64,000 bases of DNA from SB11 sp943370295 (lineage in GTDB: Bacteria; Bacteroidota; Bacteroidia; UBA8524): positions 62,001-126,000 of the forward strand of contig CALRQL020000008.1 in NCBI GenBank assembly GCA_943370295.1, written 5' to 3'. The notes under the pieces were generated by a model, which saw only the letters and a list, made by a program, of their open reading frames with translations, was not told the DNA's origin and did not search any database. The stretch's first letter is position 1. Every line of letters starts with the position of its first letter. Below, piece by piece: positions 33,234 to 42,795 of this stretch. A program made the translations under genes and the position numbers.

Positions 33234-34463
33234 TTACTCAATATCCGTACTCAGCTTGTAGCGGCAAATGCGGCCGTTGCCTTTATCGGCCACGTACACA
33301 ATTTCTTTAAAATAGCTGATGCCGCTGGGCTGGTTAAACTGGAACGGGCCTGCGCCCTTGCCTCCGAACGAAGCAATAATTTGCTTGCGGGTAGGGAAGT
33401 TGGCAGGAGGGTTTACCCCTTCAATTCCTGCGCGGGTAAATTGGTATATCGAGTCTTTTTTGCTATCGGCCACAAAAATGTAGCCCGTAGCATCCGTAGC
33501 AATGTAAACGTCGGCAGGATTGCCAAAACGGAACGACTGGTATAAGAAACGGTTGCTTTTTGAGGTGTCAAAGTTTAGCAATGCCGTATTTTCTCCGTAA
33601 CTGCGCGAACCTAAATCAGGATCGAAAGTTTCCTTAATCCATAGCACCCTAAACTCTACCGAAGGATTGGTATCGGCTTGGCAAAGTATAAAATCACGGC
33701 TTTTATCCATGCCGAACAAGCGTTGTGGCGGAGCTGCAAATCCTGCAATGGCCGATACACCCAAGCAAGAGCGTAAGCTGGATGTTTGGGGGTTAAGTCC
33801 GTTAGTATAACCAATGTTTGCACCGTTGGCGTTAAAAATCAGGATGGTATTATCCGGCCTTGCGGCTGTATTAAAATCGTTTTTAGGCCCTGTGCGAGAA
33901 ACGTACAAGGTGTTGTCTTCCAACACCGTTAATCCGGTAAACTTTACGGCCACATCATCTGCCCCGCGAAATGCTACTTGCTGGCGCGATAAATCAGCAG
34001 CGGGATGTATCAAAGTGTCGGTAAAAACAGGATTACCTGCCCCTGAAGGGTTAATAATGTGATACACCGCGGCCAAGTCATAATCCTGCCCGCCTATGTT
34101 TTGGGTTATCCTGCCGGCCACGTACAAATGCAAGCGGCGATCCATTACCACATCCGTTGCGCCGGGTATGGCAATTGTGCGGTAACGTGTACCTTTTTGG
34201 TCGAGAACGTGTACGCCCATATCGTCCACCACATACACCATTTCATCGTACCCCACATACACATCCACAGGATTTACAAAGCCGTTGAAAAATGGCAGCA
34301 CGGGTACATACCCAACGTTTTGGGGTACTAATTCGGGGTCTATCTTACCTTGCTCAAAAATCTCATTGGTGGTATCGTTCTCTTTCTTACCGAAAAAGAA
34401 ATTACACGACGAGCTTATTACCACGCCGCACAAAAGGGCAATATATAAAGGCTTTTTCACCAT
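33234..34463 (-). CDS. NHL-type beta-propeller lipoprotein
   Basis: 409 residues. Lipobox ISSSC with Cys20. The rest is a six-bladed propeller pattern: GFVNPVDVYVGYDEMVYVVDDMGVHVLD, then GNPADVYIATDATGYIFVADSKKDSIYQF and QFNQPSGISYFKEIVYVADKGNGRICRYK, all NHL-like. Probably an outer-membrane or periplasm-facing binding protein. Its ATG directly follows the stop of the PorV-like gene, so the two are translated together and may form one complex. Confidence 0.85.
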   Translation of the reverse strand: MVKKPLYIALLCGVVISSSCNFFFGKKENDTTNEIFEQGKIDPELVPQNVGYVPVLPFFNGFVNPVDVYVGYDEMVYVVDDMGVHVLDQKGTRYRTIAIPGATDVVMDRRLHLYVAGRITQNIGGQDYDLAAVYHIINPSGAGNPVFTDTLIHPAADLSRQQVAFRGADDVAVKFTGLTVLEDNTLYVSRTGPKNDFNTAARPDNTILIFNANGANIGYTNGLNPQTSSLRSCLGVSAIAGFAAPPQRLFGMDKSRDFILCQADTNPSVEFRVLWIKETFDPDLGSRSYGENTALLNFDTSKSNRFLYQSFRFGNPADVYIATDATGYIFVADSKKDSIYQFTRAGIEGVNPPANFPTRKQIIASFGGKGAGPFQFNQPSGISYFKEIVYVADKGNGRICRYKLSTDIE

Positions 34464-35462
34464 TTATTTCAATCGTATTCCCAACGTCAGGCGGTGTACA
34501 TTGCCCAAGCGGGTTTTATTGTTTAAGCTATAATCAATGCTAAATTTACCAAAGCGGCGGGGCAGCATATAGCCCACACCAATTGGGGGGAAACCGTCTT
34601 CGTCCTGCCCTATTTCATATCCTGTGCGGATAAACAGCATATTCTTAATGCCGTATTCTAGCCCTAAGGCAAGGGTTTCGTTATTATCAGAAGGATGGTT
34701 GAGCTGCAACGAGGTACGCAATACTTGGTTTTTTGCTTTAACAGCATCTATCGAAGCACCTAATCGAAACGTTGTAGGTACTGAAAGAGTCTCAAAATTG
34801 GTGATTTCCTGCTCACCCGTATTTTTCAATACACTCACTTTTCCGCTGGGTTGCACGTTAATACCAAAGTTGGTAAGGGTAACAGCAAAACGCAGGTTGC
34901 GTACTTCGCGTATCAGATAATCAAGCCCTAAGTCAAACATTACGTTATTTACCGCAACACCTGCCATTCCTTCGCGGGCGTATTTACCCGTCATACCAAA
35001 CGTAAAGTTGCTGGTAAGGATACGGGCATACGAAGCACTAATTACAAAACTTGAGGGTGAAAACTTACGCCCCGTCCCAAGCGGCTGATATTCGGTAGTT
35101 TCATCCATCTCGCCCGTATTCAGCGACATTACATTAATACCCCAAAAAGCTTGCTGACCGCTGCGCATGGCAAATGCCCCCCAAGCCATATTAATTCCTG
35201 CATAGTAAAGGGTATTTCCTGCTTGTACATGATACTTTGCAGTGTCGATCCGTGAAAGCGCTGCAGGATTCCAATACAGGGCGCTTAGGTCATCAGATAC
35301 AGAAACAAAGCTTCCGGCCATGCCTGTGCTGCGGGCATCGGGGGCAATTTTTAAAAATTGCATACCGGTGGTGCCGGTGCGCGAATTACCGAACGAGGGC
35401 AGCACCTGAGCTTTTAACGAACTGGCTGCTAATGTTGCGAGTATGAGCAATGAAAACCTCAT
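34464..35462 (-). CDS. PorV/PorQ-family outer-membrane protein
   Basis: 332 residues with signal peptide (SSLKAQ). The mature N-terminus FLKIAPDARSTGMAGSFVSVSDDLSALYWNPAALSR is the signature of the PorV/PorQ (UPF0164) family of FadL-like barrels. PorV shuttles cargo for the type IX secretion system; this paralogue is not necessarily PorV itself, which is usually longer. Operon with the NHL lipoprotein. Confidence 0.85.
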   Translation of the reverse strand: MRFSLLILATLAASSLKAQVLPSFGNSRTGTTGMQFLKIAPDARSTGMAGSFVSVSDDLSALYWNPAALSRIDTAKYHVQAGNTLYYAGINMAWGAFAMRSGQQAFWGINVMSLNTGEMDETTEYQPLGTGRKFSPSSFVISASYARILTSNFTFGMTGKYAREGMAGVAVNNVMFDLGLDYLIREVRNLRFAVTLTNFGINVQPSGKVSVLKNTGEQEITNFETLSVPTTFRLGASIDAVKAKNQVLRTSLQLNHPSDNNETLALGLEYGIKNMLFIRTGYEIGQDEDGFPPIGVGYMLPRRFGKFSIDYSLNNKTRLGNVHRLTLGIRLK

Positions 35463-35627
35463 ATAAAAAGTGTTGCAAATTACTACCTTTTACCTTGTTT
35501 GTGATTATGTAGGAGTTAAATTTGATAACAGGAGATTGATAAGTACCAAAAGGGGTCCATATAATATGGCTGGGCTTGATTACCCAATACCTGACCCATA
35601 TCATTTCAAATAAACTAACGCTTGTTG

Positions 35628-35635
35628 TACCTTTG
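35628..35635 (+). promoter_or_regulatory. -7 promoter box TACCTTTG
   Basis: Perfect TAnnTTTG match 24 nt before ATG 35660 of the ferredoxin reductase. It lies inside the longest possible frame and so argues for the inner start. Confidence 0.6.
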
Positions 35636-35659
35636 CGGCGTTATTTAGAACGATTACAA

Positions 35660-36664
35660 ATGATAACGACCGATATATGTATAATAGGCGCGGGTCCTGT
35701 GGGCTTGTTCGCTGTTTTTGAAGCCGGCTTGCTGAAGCTTCGCTGCCATGTGATGGATGTTTTGCCTCAAGTTGGCGGCCAGTTGAGTGAGATTTATCCC
35801 AAAAAACCCATTTATGATATCCCCGGTTATCCAAGTATTTTGGCCCAAGACCTGATTGATAACCTGATGGAGCAAATTGCTCCTTTCCATCCTACTTTTA
35901 CATTGGGAGAAAGGGTTGAAGAACTTGACAAACAAGAAGACGGCACTTTTATAGTAACTACCAACGAGGGAACAAAAGTACACGCCAAAGCAGTTTGTAT
36001 TGCCGGTGGATTGGGTTGTTTTGAGCCCCGTAAACCCGCACTTGCCAACATTGAACAATTTGAAGGCAAGGGCATTACTTACATGATAAAAGACCCCGAA
36101 ACGTACAGGGGCAAAAAGGTAGTTTTGGCAGGTGGCGGAGACAGTGCCTTGGACTGGGCCATTTACCTTGCTGATGTAGCTTCTGAACTATCGTTGGTAC
36201 ACCGTAACGAAAGCTTTAGGGGTGCGCCTGATAGTGCCCAAAAAGTGGTTCAACTTGCTCAGGCGGGTAAAATTAACCTGTACCTAAGCAGTAATATTAC
36301 TGAATTGAACGGTAACGGCGTATTAAAGAGCCTCACGATACAGGATAAAGATAAAACCAGCTACCCTGTTGATATTGATTATTTTATTCCTTTGTTTGGT
36401 CTTAGTCCCAAATTGGGGCCTATTGAGGCTTGGGGACTAAATATTGATAAGCAGGCCATTGAGGTGGACACTGAAAAATTTGAAACTAATGTGCCCGGTG
36501 TGTTTGCCATTGGTGATATTAATACTTATCCCGGTAAATTAAAGCTGATACTAAGCGGTTTCCATGAGGCGGCCTTAATGTCGCACGGTGCCTTCCGTTA
36601 CATGAATCCCGGAAAGGTGTTAAACCTTAAATATACTACCGTAAACGGTATTCAATCTTTTTAA
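35660..36664 (+). CDS. Ferredoxin--NADP reductase, thioredoxin-reductase-like (YumC type)
   Basis: 334 residues from ATG 35660 (MITTDICIIGAGPVG, FAD site). The second dinucleotide site is KVVLAGGGDSALDWA. VMDVLPQVGGQLSEIYP and FAIGDINTYPGKLKLI are typical. There is no CxxC redox pair, so it is not a thioredoxin reductase. It moves electrons between NADPH and ferredoxin. The ferredoxin gene 98 nt downstream is the obvious partner. Confidence 0.93.
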   Translation: MITTDICIIGAGPVGLFAVFEAGLLKLRCHVMDVLPQVGGQLSEIYPKKPIYDIPGYPSILAQDLIDNLMEQIAPFHPTFTLGERVEELDKQEDGTFIVTTNEGTKVHAKAVCIAGGLGCFEPRKPALANIEQFEGKGITYMIKDPETYRGKKVVLAGGGDSALDWAIYLADVASELSLVHRNESFRGAPDSAQKVVQLAQAGKINLYLSSNITELNGNGVLKSLTIQDKDKTSYPVDIDYFIPLFGLSPKLGPIEAWGLNIDKQAIEVDTEKFETNVPGVFAIGDINTYPGKLKLILSGFHEAALMSHGAFRYMNPGKVLNLKYTTVNGIQSF

Positions 36665-36762
36665 ATTTTGATTTGATGATTTATAGATTAATTGATTGAA
36701 CAAAGTAGTTTTGTTGACATTAATTTATAAATCAACAAGTCGAAAAATCTGTAATTCAATAA

Positions 36763-37086
36763 ATGAATAGCGAAATAACAGTTTACGTGCTGAACGATAA
36801 TGGGGAAAAAGAACCCGTTATTGCTCCCACGGATATGGCCCTTAGTTTAATGGAAGTTTTGAAGGGTAGCGGTTACCCCGTTGAGGCCCGGTGCGGTGGC
36901 ATGGCACTTTGCGCTACTTGCCATGTAGAGGTACTGAACGATGTGCCCCTCACTCCTGAAAATGATGATGAAATGGCCATGCTTGATACAGTGCCCAATA
37001 TCACCTCTACCAGCCGACTGGGTTGTCAAATAAAAATCACCGAAGAAATGGACGGTTTGGAAGTCCGTATTTTAGGCGACCAATGA
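36763..37086 (+). CDS. [2Fe-2S] ferredoxin, adrenodoxin type
   Basis: 107 residues. Cluster ligands Cys44, Cys50, Cys53 and Cys88 in the pattern CGGMALCATC then SRLGCQI. The acidic helix NDDEMAMLD is the usual partner-docking helix. Next to the ferredoxin reductase, so the two form an electron-transfer pair; the final acceptor is not in the window. Confidence 0.95.
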   Translation: MNSEITVYVLNDNGEKEPVIAPTDMALSLMEVLKGSGYPVEARCGGMALCATCHVEVLNDVPLTPENDDEMAMLDTVPNITSTSRLGCQIKITEEMDGLEVRILGDQ

Positions 37087-37189
37087 TTGTTTAGTTATCA
37101 AACATCTTTCAGGCATAAAGAAGGGGTCAGGGATGGTCTTTAAAATTGTTTAACTCACCTCCGAAATTTTCTTAGTCTGAAGCTCACAT

Positions 37190-37395
37190 AGTAGTCCTTC
37201 CCACAGGAGAAGGCGACTATTTGAAAGTCGGGCTAATGATTAATCAGGTAGGGGTATTTGGTCGGCATGTACACAGACCTGCCGCTATGGATAGAGCACC
37301 CAACCTGCTATCAATAGCATCGGGATTTATTCCCGATGGTCTTGGAGTAGAAAAGTGAGATTCCCAACCAAGTTGGGAATGACGGGATGGAATCT
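37190..37395 (+). repeat. Repeat-rich intergenic region D
   Basis: The gap 37087-37472 holds no gene. It carries the CCTTCCCACAGGAGAAGG module (about 37196-37260) followed by one complete composite palindromic element in plus orientation (about 37264-37388). All four palindromes are intact, including ATCGGGATTTATTCCCGAT. Confidence 0.88.
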
Positions 37396-37410
37396 GTGTA
37401 AAACAGAAAA

Positions 37411-37442
37411 TAAAAATGGCTCGACGTTTCACGTCGAGCCAT
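37411..37442 (-). terminator. Terminator of the threonine dehydrogenase gene
   Basis: Perfect 11-bp stem ATGGCTCGACG with a 5-nt loop, then TTTTTA on the minus strand. Confidence 0.85.
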
Positions 37443-37472
37443 CGTGTAAGTTCATTAAATCGAATGTATTGA

Positions 37473-38441
37473 TTAGCCGTTGGCCATCATACGTTTCAGG
37501 TTTTCAAGCATATCCTTGGTCATAGCGTCAAGGTCGTACTTAGGTTGCCAACCCCAATCGGCACGGGCAACGCTGTCATCAATACTATCGGGCCAGCTGG
37601 CGGCAATAGCTTTGCGCACAGGGTCTATATCATAACTCATGGTAAAGCCGGGCATTACCTTCGCAATGCTGGCGGCAATTTCCTCAGGGTTAAAACTCAT
37701 ACCGGCCACGTTGTAGCTGCTGCGTATGGTAAGTTTATCCGCAGGTGCTTCCATCAAGCTAATGGTCGCATTTAGCGCATCGGGCATATACAGCATAGGC
37801 AAGGTAGAATCTTGCGGTAAGAAGCACGAGAATTTGTTGTGTTTCAATGCCTCGTGGTAAATATCAACGGCATAATCCGTAGTACCGCCGCCCGGAGCTG
37901 ACTTGTAGCCTATCAAACCGGGATAGCGTATGCTACGCACATCTACACCGTACTTTTTAAAATAATATTCGCAATAACGCTCGCCTGCCTGCTTGCTGAT
38001 ACCGTAAATGGTATTAGGGTCCATTACGCAGTGTTGAGGGGTATTTACAGCGGGAGTATTAGGACCGAAAACAGCAATACTGCTGGGCCAGTATATTTTG
38101 CCTGTTTTGTATTCAATAGCGGCATCCAATACATTAAACAAACCGTCCATGTTAAGTTCCCATGCAAACTTGGGGTGCTTTTCTGCCGTTGCAGAAAGTA
38201 GTGCCGCCAAATGGTACACTTGTTTGGGTTTGTATTTGGTAAACAACTCGGCAAGGCGGGGTTTATCCAGCACATCCAGCACCTCGTAGGGGCCTGTTTG
38301 GGTAAGTACTGCATTCACATCAGCAGCGGGTTTCACATCACTGGCTACTACATTATTGCCGCCGTGCAACGCACGCAGGGCTTCTACCAGTTCAGTTCCC
38401 AATTGGCCTGCTGAGCCTATTACCAAAATTGTATCGTTCAT
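37473..38441 (-). CDS. L-threonine 3-dehydrogenase, short-chain (epimerase-like) type
   Basis: 322 residues of the extended SDR family: ILVIGSAGQLGTELVEAL (NAD site), SSIAVFG with the catalytic Ser, and Tyr146-x3-Lys150 in IYGISK. GATTDY-type region GGGTTDYAVDIYHEAL and the absence of a sugar-binding site match the GalE-like threonine dehydrogenases described from flavobacteria. It oxidises threonine to 2-amino-3-ketobutyrate. The usual partner ligase is not here. Own terminator. Confidence 0.82.
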   Translation of the reverse strand: MNDTILVIGSAGQLGTELVEALRALHGGNNVVASDVKPAADVNAVLTQTGPYEVLDVLDKPRLAELFTKYKPKQVYHLAALLSATAEKHPKFAWELNMDGLFNVLDAAIEYKTGKIYWPSSIAVFGPNTPAVNTPQHCVMDPNTIYGISKQAGERYCEYYFKKYGVDVRSIRYPGLIGYKSAPGGGTTDYAVDIYHEALKHNKFSCFLPQDSTLPMLYMPDALNATISLMEAPADKLTIRSSYNVAGMSFNPEEIAASIAKVMPGFTMSYDIDPVRKAIAASWPDSIDDSVARADWGWQPKYDLDAMTKDMLENLKRMMANG

Positions 38442-38484
38442 TATTGTATTGTGTTTTGAGGATGCGAATTTAAACGGTAGCAGC

Positions 38485-39258
38485 TTACTTCAAATAATAA
38501 AAATGCACATACTTTATAAACTTGCTGTAGGCATTGCCGCAACTGATGATAAAGCCTGTTTTGCCCTGTAATATGCCCAAACGAATAAAAAACGATTGAA
38601 AAAAAGACCATAACGGATTGAATACCAATTTTATAAACGCGACTTTTTTGCCCTTACGTTTAAGCTCATCGGCACCCAACTTTCCGTAGGTGTTCATTTT
38701 TAAAAAGTATTTATCGATGCTTTGAAACGAATAATGGAGTATGTCGCACTTCAATGCAGCAACGCCGCCGCCTGCCGTTAGCTCCACATCTTCATGCACG
38801 GCTGAAGTATTAAAGCGTGCATACTTGCGGTTAAACAATCGTTTCTGTCTGTCGGGGTACCAGCCGCAGTAGCGTATCCACTCACCCATAAAAAAGGTTT
38901 TACGAGGCATGGTATATACCGGTTTTGCAGCCCAGCTATTGTTTAGTTGCTCCCATTTGGTTTCAACCTCTTTGCGCAGCTCAGTACTAATCTCTTCGTC
39001 AGCATCCACCCAAAAAATCACATCGTTTTTGGCTTTCCCCACGCCTAATTGCTTGGTAGCGGCATAGCCCTGCCACTCAACTTTAATAAATTTTGTGTTG
39101 TGATAGCTTTGGGCTACCTGCGGGGTGCGGTCGGTACTGCCTGAATCTAACACCAATACCTCATCGATCCATTGCAGTGATTCAAGGCAACGGGCAATGT
39201 TGGTTTCTTCGTTATTGGCCAGTACAACGGCGCTTATCGGCAAAAGGTTTTGTGCCAC
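38485..39258 (-). CDS. Family 2 glycosyltransferase, WaaE/KdtX type
   Basis: 257 residues. ISAVVLANNEETNIARCLESLQW, DEVLVLDSGSTD and the metal-binding VDADEEIS are GT2 motifs. WYPDRQKRLFNRKYARF and AVHEDVEL match the LPS-core transferases of the WaaE/KdtX group. It likely adds a hexose to the LPS core or a surface glycan. The start is GTG 39258; a TAGTTTTG box 7 nt upstream supports it. Confidence 0.88.
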   Translation of the reverse strand: MAQNLLPISAVVLANNEETNIARCLESLQWIDEVLVLDSGSTDRTPQVAQSYHNTKFIKVEWQGYAATKQLGVGKAKNDVIFWVDADEEISTELRKEVETKWEQLNNSWAAKPVYTMPRKTFFMGEWIRYCGWYPDRQKRLFNRKYARFNTSAVHEDVELTAGGGVAALKCDILHYSFQSIDKYFLKMNTYGKLGADELKRKGKKVAFIKLVFNPLWSFFQSFFIRLGILQGKTGFIISCGNAYSKFIKYVHFYYLK

Positions 39259-39265
39259 AGTGCGG

Positions 39266-39273
39266 CAAAACTA
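39266..39273 (-). promoter_or_regulatory. -7 promoter box TAGTTTTG
   Basis: Perfect TAnnTTTG match 7 nt before the GTG start of the GT2 gene. Confidence 0.55.
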
Positions 39274-39389
39274 CATATTTTGGCGGGCATTGGCACATCT
39301 CCTTAATTTTTACCTTAAACGTATTTTTTAAACTACACCCAAACGTTATTTCTTTGTAAAGTGTCTATACACAAAACACCTTACGGCCA

Positions 39390-40796
39390 ATGAATAAGAT
39401 TTTTACATACTTTTTTTGCTTGCTGTTGCTGGCAACTAACCAACTTGCCGCCCAAACCAACGGCCAGTGCGGAACTCTGCTTACCGATGAGCAAAAAGCA
39501 TTGCTGCTTGATTATGCACAAAACGGACGTGGGTTTGCCACCAAAAGTGCCGCACAATATTATGTACCCATCTATTTTCATTTTGTGGGCGATGATGCCG
39601 GCAAAGGCTTTTACAACAGCCACCAATTGATGCTTGATTTGTGTGAACTGAACCGCCAATATGCTGCCGTGGGCTTTTATTACTACCTAGCAGGTATTGA
39701 ATACATCAGCAACTCTACTTATTTCGACCATGATTATAACGGCGGTTATGACATGATGCGCCAAAAGAATAAACCCAACGTAGCCAACGTGTACATTGTA
39801 TTAAACCCTGCGGGCAACTGCGGTTATTTTTCACCCGGACGAAATGGGGTAGCTGTGGGTAAAAACTGTATGGGCACAGGCGCTACTACACTTGCGCATG
39901 AAATGGGTCATTTTTTCTCTCTTCCCCATCCTTTTGACAATGTTACCGGTGTGCAAGAGTATGTAAACGGAACTAACTGCGCCGTTGCTGGTGATTTGTT
40001 TTGTGATACCCGTGCTGATTTTTTAAATACCCGTTGGAATTGCCCTTATACAGGCAACCAGCTTGACCCCTTGGGTGATAAATACGATCCTGACGAAACC
40101 TTGTTTATGAGTTATGCTTCTGACCATTGTGCTCACCGATTTTCGGACGAGCAGATTGATGCGATGAAATACAATATAAACACCAGCCGTATTAATCTTA
40201 AAGGTCCTTTGCAGGATACCATGCCTGTGCAACAGACTGCTAAACGTATTTGGCCTCCGGATAATGCTGCACAAAAACCCACTGAATCAAAATTTATGTG
40301 GAGCAGTGTACCCGGTGCTGATTATTATATTTTGCAGGTGTCTCAAATCTCGGTGTTTCCTAGCAACCTACCGGTTGATATTATGACAAAAGACACCAGC
40401 TATATTGCCACCGGACTTACCAACGGCCGCACATACCGCTGGAGGGTACGCCCTGTATATGCTGCCCGCACTTGTACTGATTTCACTACTGATGTAGGCG
40501 TATTTGTTACCTCACTAACCACGGGCATTGATGCTGCTGAAAATACCGAAATGCTGGTATATCCAAATCCCGCGGCTAAAAACTCTTTGGTTACTGTAGC
40601 ATTCCAAACTGAGCAAACAGGAGAAATTAAGGCTTCTATCAGCACTGTGGAAGGTAAAACGATAAGTTCTTCGTTATTGCAAAAACAAAGTGATTTGCAA
40701 TACAGCCTTTCGATTGACGGTCTGCCCGCAGGAATTTATTTTGTTGAGCTTACTAATGGCAGTAACACTACCCGCCATAAATTGATGGTTGAATAA
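39390..40796 (+). CDS. Secreted M43-like metalloprotease with T9SS sorting domain
   Basis: 468 residues. A signal peptide (QLAAQ) is followed by a zincin domain: His170-Glu171-x2-His174-x5-His180 in HEMGHFFSLPH, plus a Met-turn LFMSYASDHC. A fibronectin-like domain (about 295-380) and a C-terminal type IX sorting domain follow (YPNPAAKNS, then GLPAGIYFVELTNG, KLMVE). The Gly of the metzincin motif is Ser177. Exported through T9SS and probably anchored or released at the surface. Confidence 0.9.
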   Translation: MNKIFTYFFCLLLLATNQLAAQTNGQCGTLLTDEQKALLLDYAQNGRGFATKSAAQYYVPIYFHFVGDDAGKGFYNSHQLMLDLCELNRQYAAVGFYYYLAGIEYISNSTYFDHDYNGGYDMMRQKNKPNVANVYIVLNPAGNCGYFSPGRNGVAVGKNCMGTGATTLAHEMGHFFSLPHPFDNVTGVQEYVNGTNCAVAGDLFCDTRADFLNTRWNCPYTGNQLDPLGDKYDPDETLFMSYASDHCAHRFSDEQIDAMKYNINTSRINLKGPLQDTMPVQQTAKRIWPPDNAAQKPTESKFMWSSVPGADYYILQVSQISVFPSNLPVDIMTKDTSYIATGLTNGRTYRWRVRPVYAARTCTDFTTDVGVFVTSLTTGIDAAENTEMLVYPNPAAKNSLVTVAFQTEQTGEIKASISTVEGKTISSSLLQKQSDLQYSLSIDGLPAGIYFVELTNGSNTTRHKLMVE

Positions 40797-40925
40797 AACG
40801 GTACTCTTTAGACGATAAATACACAGAAAAACGCATTTTTATCGTTTACCTTTTGTTGATGACTTCGTATTAATACCAAAATTGGAACAGATATTGGATT
40901 AATCAAGAAACAAACCGACACGACT

Positions 40926-41738
40926 ATGAAAAAGGTAATTGTATTAATGAGTGTTTTTGGGGCTTTGGCTACTTTGCCGGCCTTTATTGAAAAAGATAAA
41001 GTGGAACCGGAATACCGCACCTTTGAGATGCGGAAAATAACCAACAAAGCCTTTACCTACGGAGAAAAACTAAACTACCGCGTACACTACGGATTTGTGA
41101 ACGCAGGAGACATTGAGTTGCAGGTGAAACCAACTCCTGTAAATATAAATGGCAGATACGCCTACCACATCGACGGCTTCGGCAAGTCTCGCTCAGGTTT
41201 CGACTGGATGTTTAAAGTACGCGACCGCTTTGAAACGTATATTGATACCCAAGCCATACTTCCTCTTCAGTTTGTTAAAAACCAAAAAGAAGGAGGCTAT
41301 GAGGATACCGACTTTGTAATTTTTGACCATAAACTCAAAAAATACTTTAGCAAAAAAGGAAGCAAAACCACCCCCATTGATATTCAAGACGTATTATCAG
41401 TAGCCTATTATGCCCGTACACTGGATGTAAGAAACTCACCCGTAGGCACTGAGTTTATCTTAAACGTGTATTTGGATAATGAAATTTACCCCTTAAAATT
41501 CAGGATTGACGGCCGCGAGGTATTAAGTACTGATGTAGGAAAAATAAACTCCATCCGTATTATCCCCGAGGTAATTAATGGTCGTGTGTTTAAAGATAAA
41601 AACGCAATGAAAGTTTGGGTAAGTGATGATGAAAACAAACTACCCTTGCGCATACAGGCCGACATTTTAGTAGGCTCTATAAAAGCAGATATTACCGGCC
41701 ACTCAGGATTGAAAAACGAACTAAACGTTAAGAAATAA
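40926..41738 (+). CDS. DUF3108 envelope protein
   Basis: 270 residues with an N-terminal hydrophobic signal. FTYGEKLNYRVHYGFVNAGDIELQV is the DUF3108 opening, and LPLRIQADILVGSIKADIT the end. Beta-rich, probably periplasmic. Function unknown. Single gene ending at a strong terminator. Confidence 0.88.
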   Translation: MKKVIVLMSVFGALATLPAFIEKDKVEPEYRTFEMRKITNKAFTYGEKLNYRVHYGFVNAGDIELQVKPTPVNINGRYAYHIDGFGKSRSGFDWMFKVRDRFETYIDTQAILPLQFVKNQKEGGYEDTDFVIFDHKLKKYFSKKGSKTTPIDIQDVLSVAYYARTLDVRNSPVGTEFILNVYLDNEIYPLKFRIDGREVLSTDVGKINSIRIIPEVINGRVFKDKNAMKVWVSDDENKLPLRIQADILVGSIKADITGHSGLKNELNVKK

Positions 41739-41757
41739 CAATTACAATTACCTTTGA

Positions 41758-41791
41758 CCCCGCTTGCCCTTTTGGTGCAGCGGGGTTTTTT
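41758..41791 (+). terminator. Terminator of the DUF3108 gene
   Basis: CCCCGCT and AGCGGGG with a 14-nt loop, followed by six T. Confidence 0.85.
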
Positions 41792-41804
41792 ATTTTAGTT
41801 TGTT

Positions 41805-42461
41805 TTGGATTTTTTTAGCACTCAAAATATCGCATTTACTTGGCTGGGGTATCACATGAGTTATGCCGAGCTGATTGCAACTGTATTCGGTATTGCAGCT
41901 ACCATACTTTCAGCCATGCGGATTACCTATACATGGTTGGTAAATATGGTAGCAGTGGTAATGTTTGCCTTTATATCCTACCAGCTAAAAATATACAGCG
42001 ATTTAATTTTGCAGGCCTATTACTTCAGTATGGGGGTATTGGGTTGGCTGTGGTGGAATAAAAAAGCCAGCAACAATTTTGTACACGTGGCGTATTGGTC
42101 GCCGGGTTTAAATGTTTATTTGCTAACCGTTGCCGGGATATTAGTAGCCGCTGCTATAATAGGTTATTGCACATCTAACTTCCATATTTGGATGCCACAG
42201 TGGTTTCCGCAACAGGCTTCCTTACCCTATTTAAGCTCGTTAGTGCTAATAATGAGTTTGGTGGGCACCTATTTGATGGGACGTCGGTACATCGAAAACT
42301 GGTGGCTATGGGCAGTTAGCAATCTTATCTCAGCAGGGATATACCTTTCGCAAGACAGTCTGTTTATTTTTATCACCTATCTCATTTTTTGGGTTATCGG
42401 CTTAAGCGGTTGGTATAACTGGCAAAAAGAATACGACACCGCAAAAAACATCAATTCATAG
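41805..42461 (+). CDS. pnuC: PnuC-family nicotinamide riboside/vitamin transporter
   Basis: 218 residues, about seven membrane helices. LVNMVAVVMFAFISYQLKIYSD, then YYFSMGVLGWLWW, and WWLWAVSNLISAGIYLSQD and GWYNWQK near the end are the paired PnuC motifs. Takes up nicotinamide riboside or a thiamine-like vitamin by facilitated diffusion. The start at TTG 41805 is uncertain; the inner ATG 41856 would begin right at the first helix. Confidence 0.9.
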   Translation: MDFFSTQNIAFTWLGYHMSYAELIATVFGIAATILSAMRITYTWLVNMVAVVMFAFISYQLKIYSDLILQAYYFSMGVLGWLWWNKKASNNFVHVAYWSPGLNVYLLTVAGILVAAAIIGYCTSNFHIWMPQWFPQQASLPYLSSLVLIMSLVGTYLMGRRYIENWWLWAVSNLISAGIYLSQDSLFIFITYLIFWVIGLSGWYNWQKEYDTAKNINS

Positions 42462-42473
42462 CCTCCCGAAAAA

Positions 42474-42745
42474 AACCCATCGGGAATAAATCCCGATGCT
42501 GTTAACAGAAAATTGAGTCCTCTATCCATAGCAGCAGGACTATGTACCTGTCGCAGACCCCTACCCGAAATATCCTTAGCCCGACGTTCCCAAAGTCGGC
42601 TCCCCCTTTTAAATGCTGCCTGCAAAGCAAATAGTCGGGATGAGGTGAACAGCCTTGCGCGTACCATCCCCCTTTAACTCTCCCCCGAAACTTCCTAAGC
42701 CCGACGTTCAAATACTCGCCCCTCTCTAAATTTAGAGAGGGGAAA
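42474..42745. repeat. Repeat-rich intergenic region E
   Basis: The gap 42462-42795 holds no gene. An inverted, partly decayed composite element (about 42474-42560) is followed by the CCCCTACCCGAAATATCC module (about 42563-42630). A perfect 24-bp palindrome made of CCCCTCTCTAAA and its complement lies at 42719-42742. Confidence 0.85.
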
Positions 42746-42795
42746 GTTGGGTAATTGTGGCTTTTCAATACTTTAGAGTGAGTTAAAAACACCCA

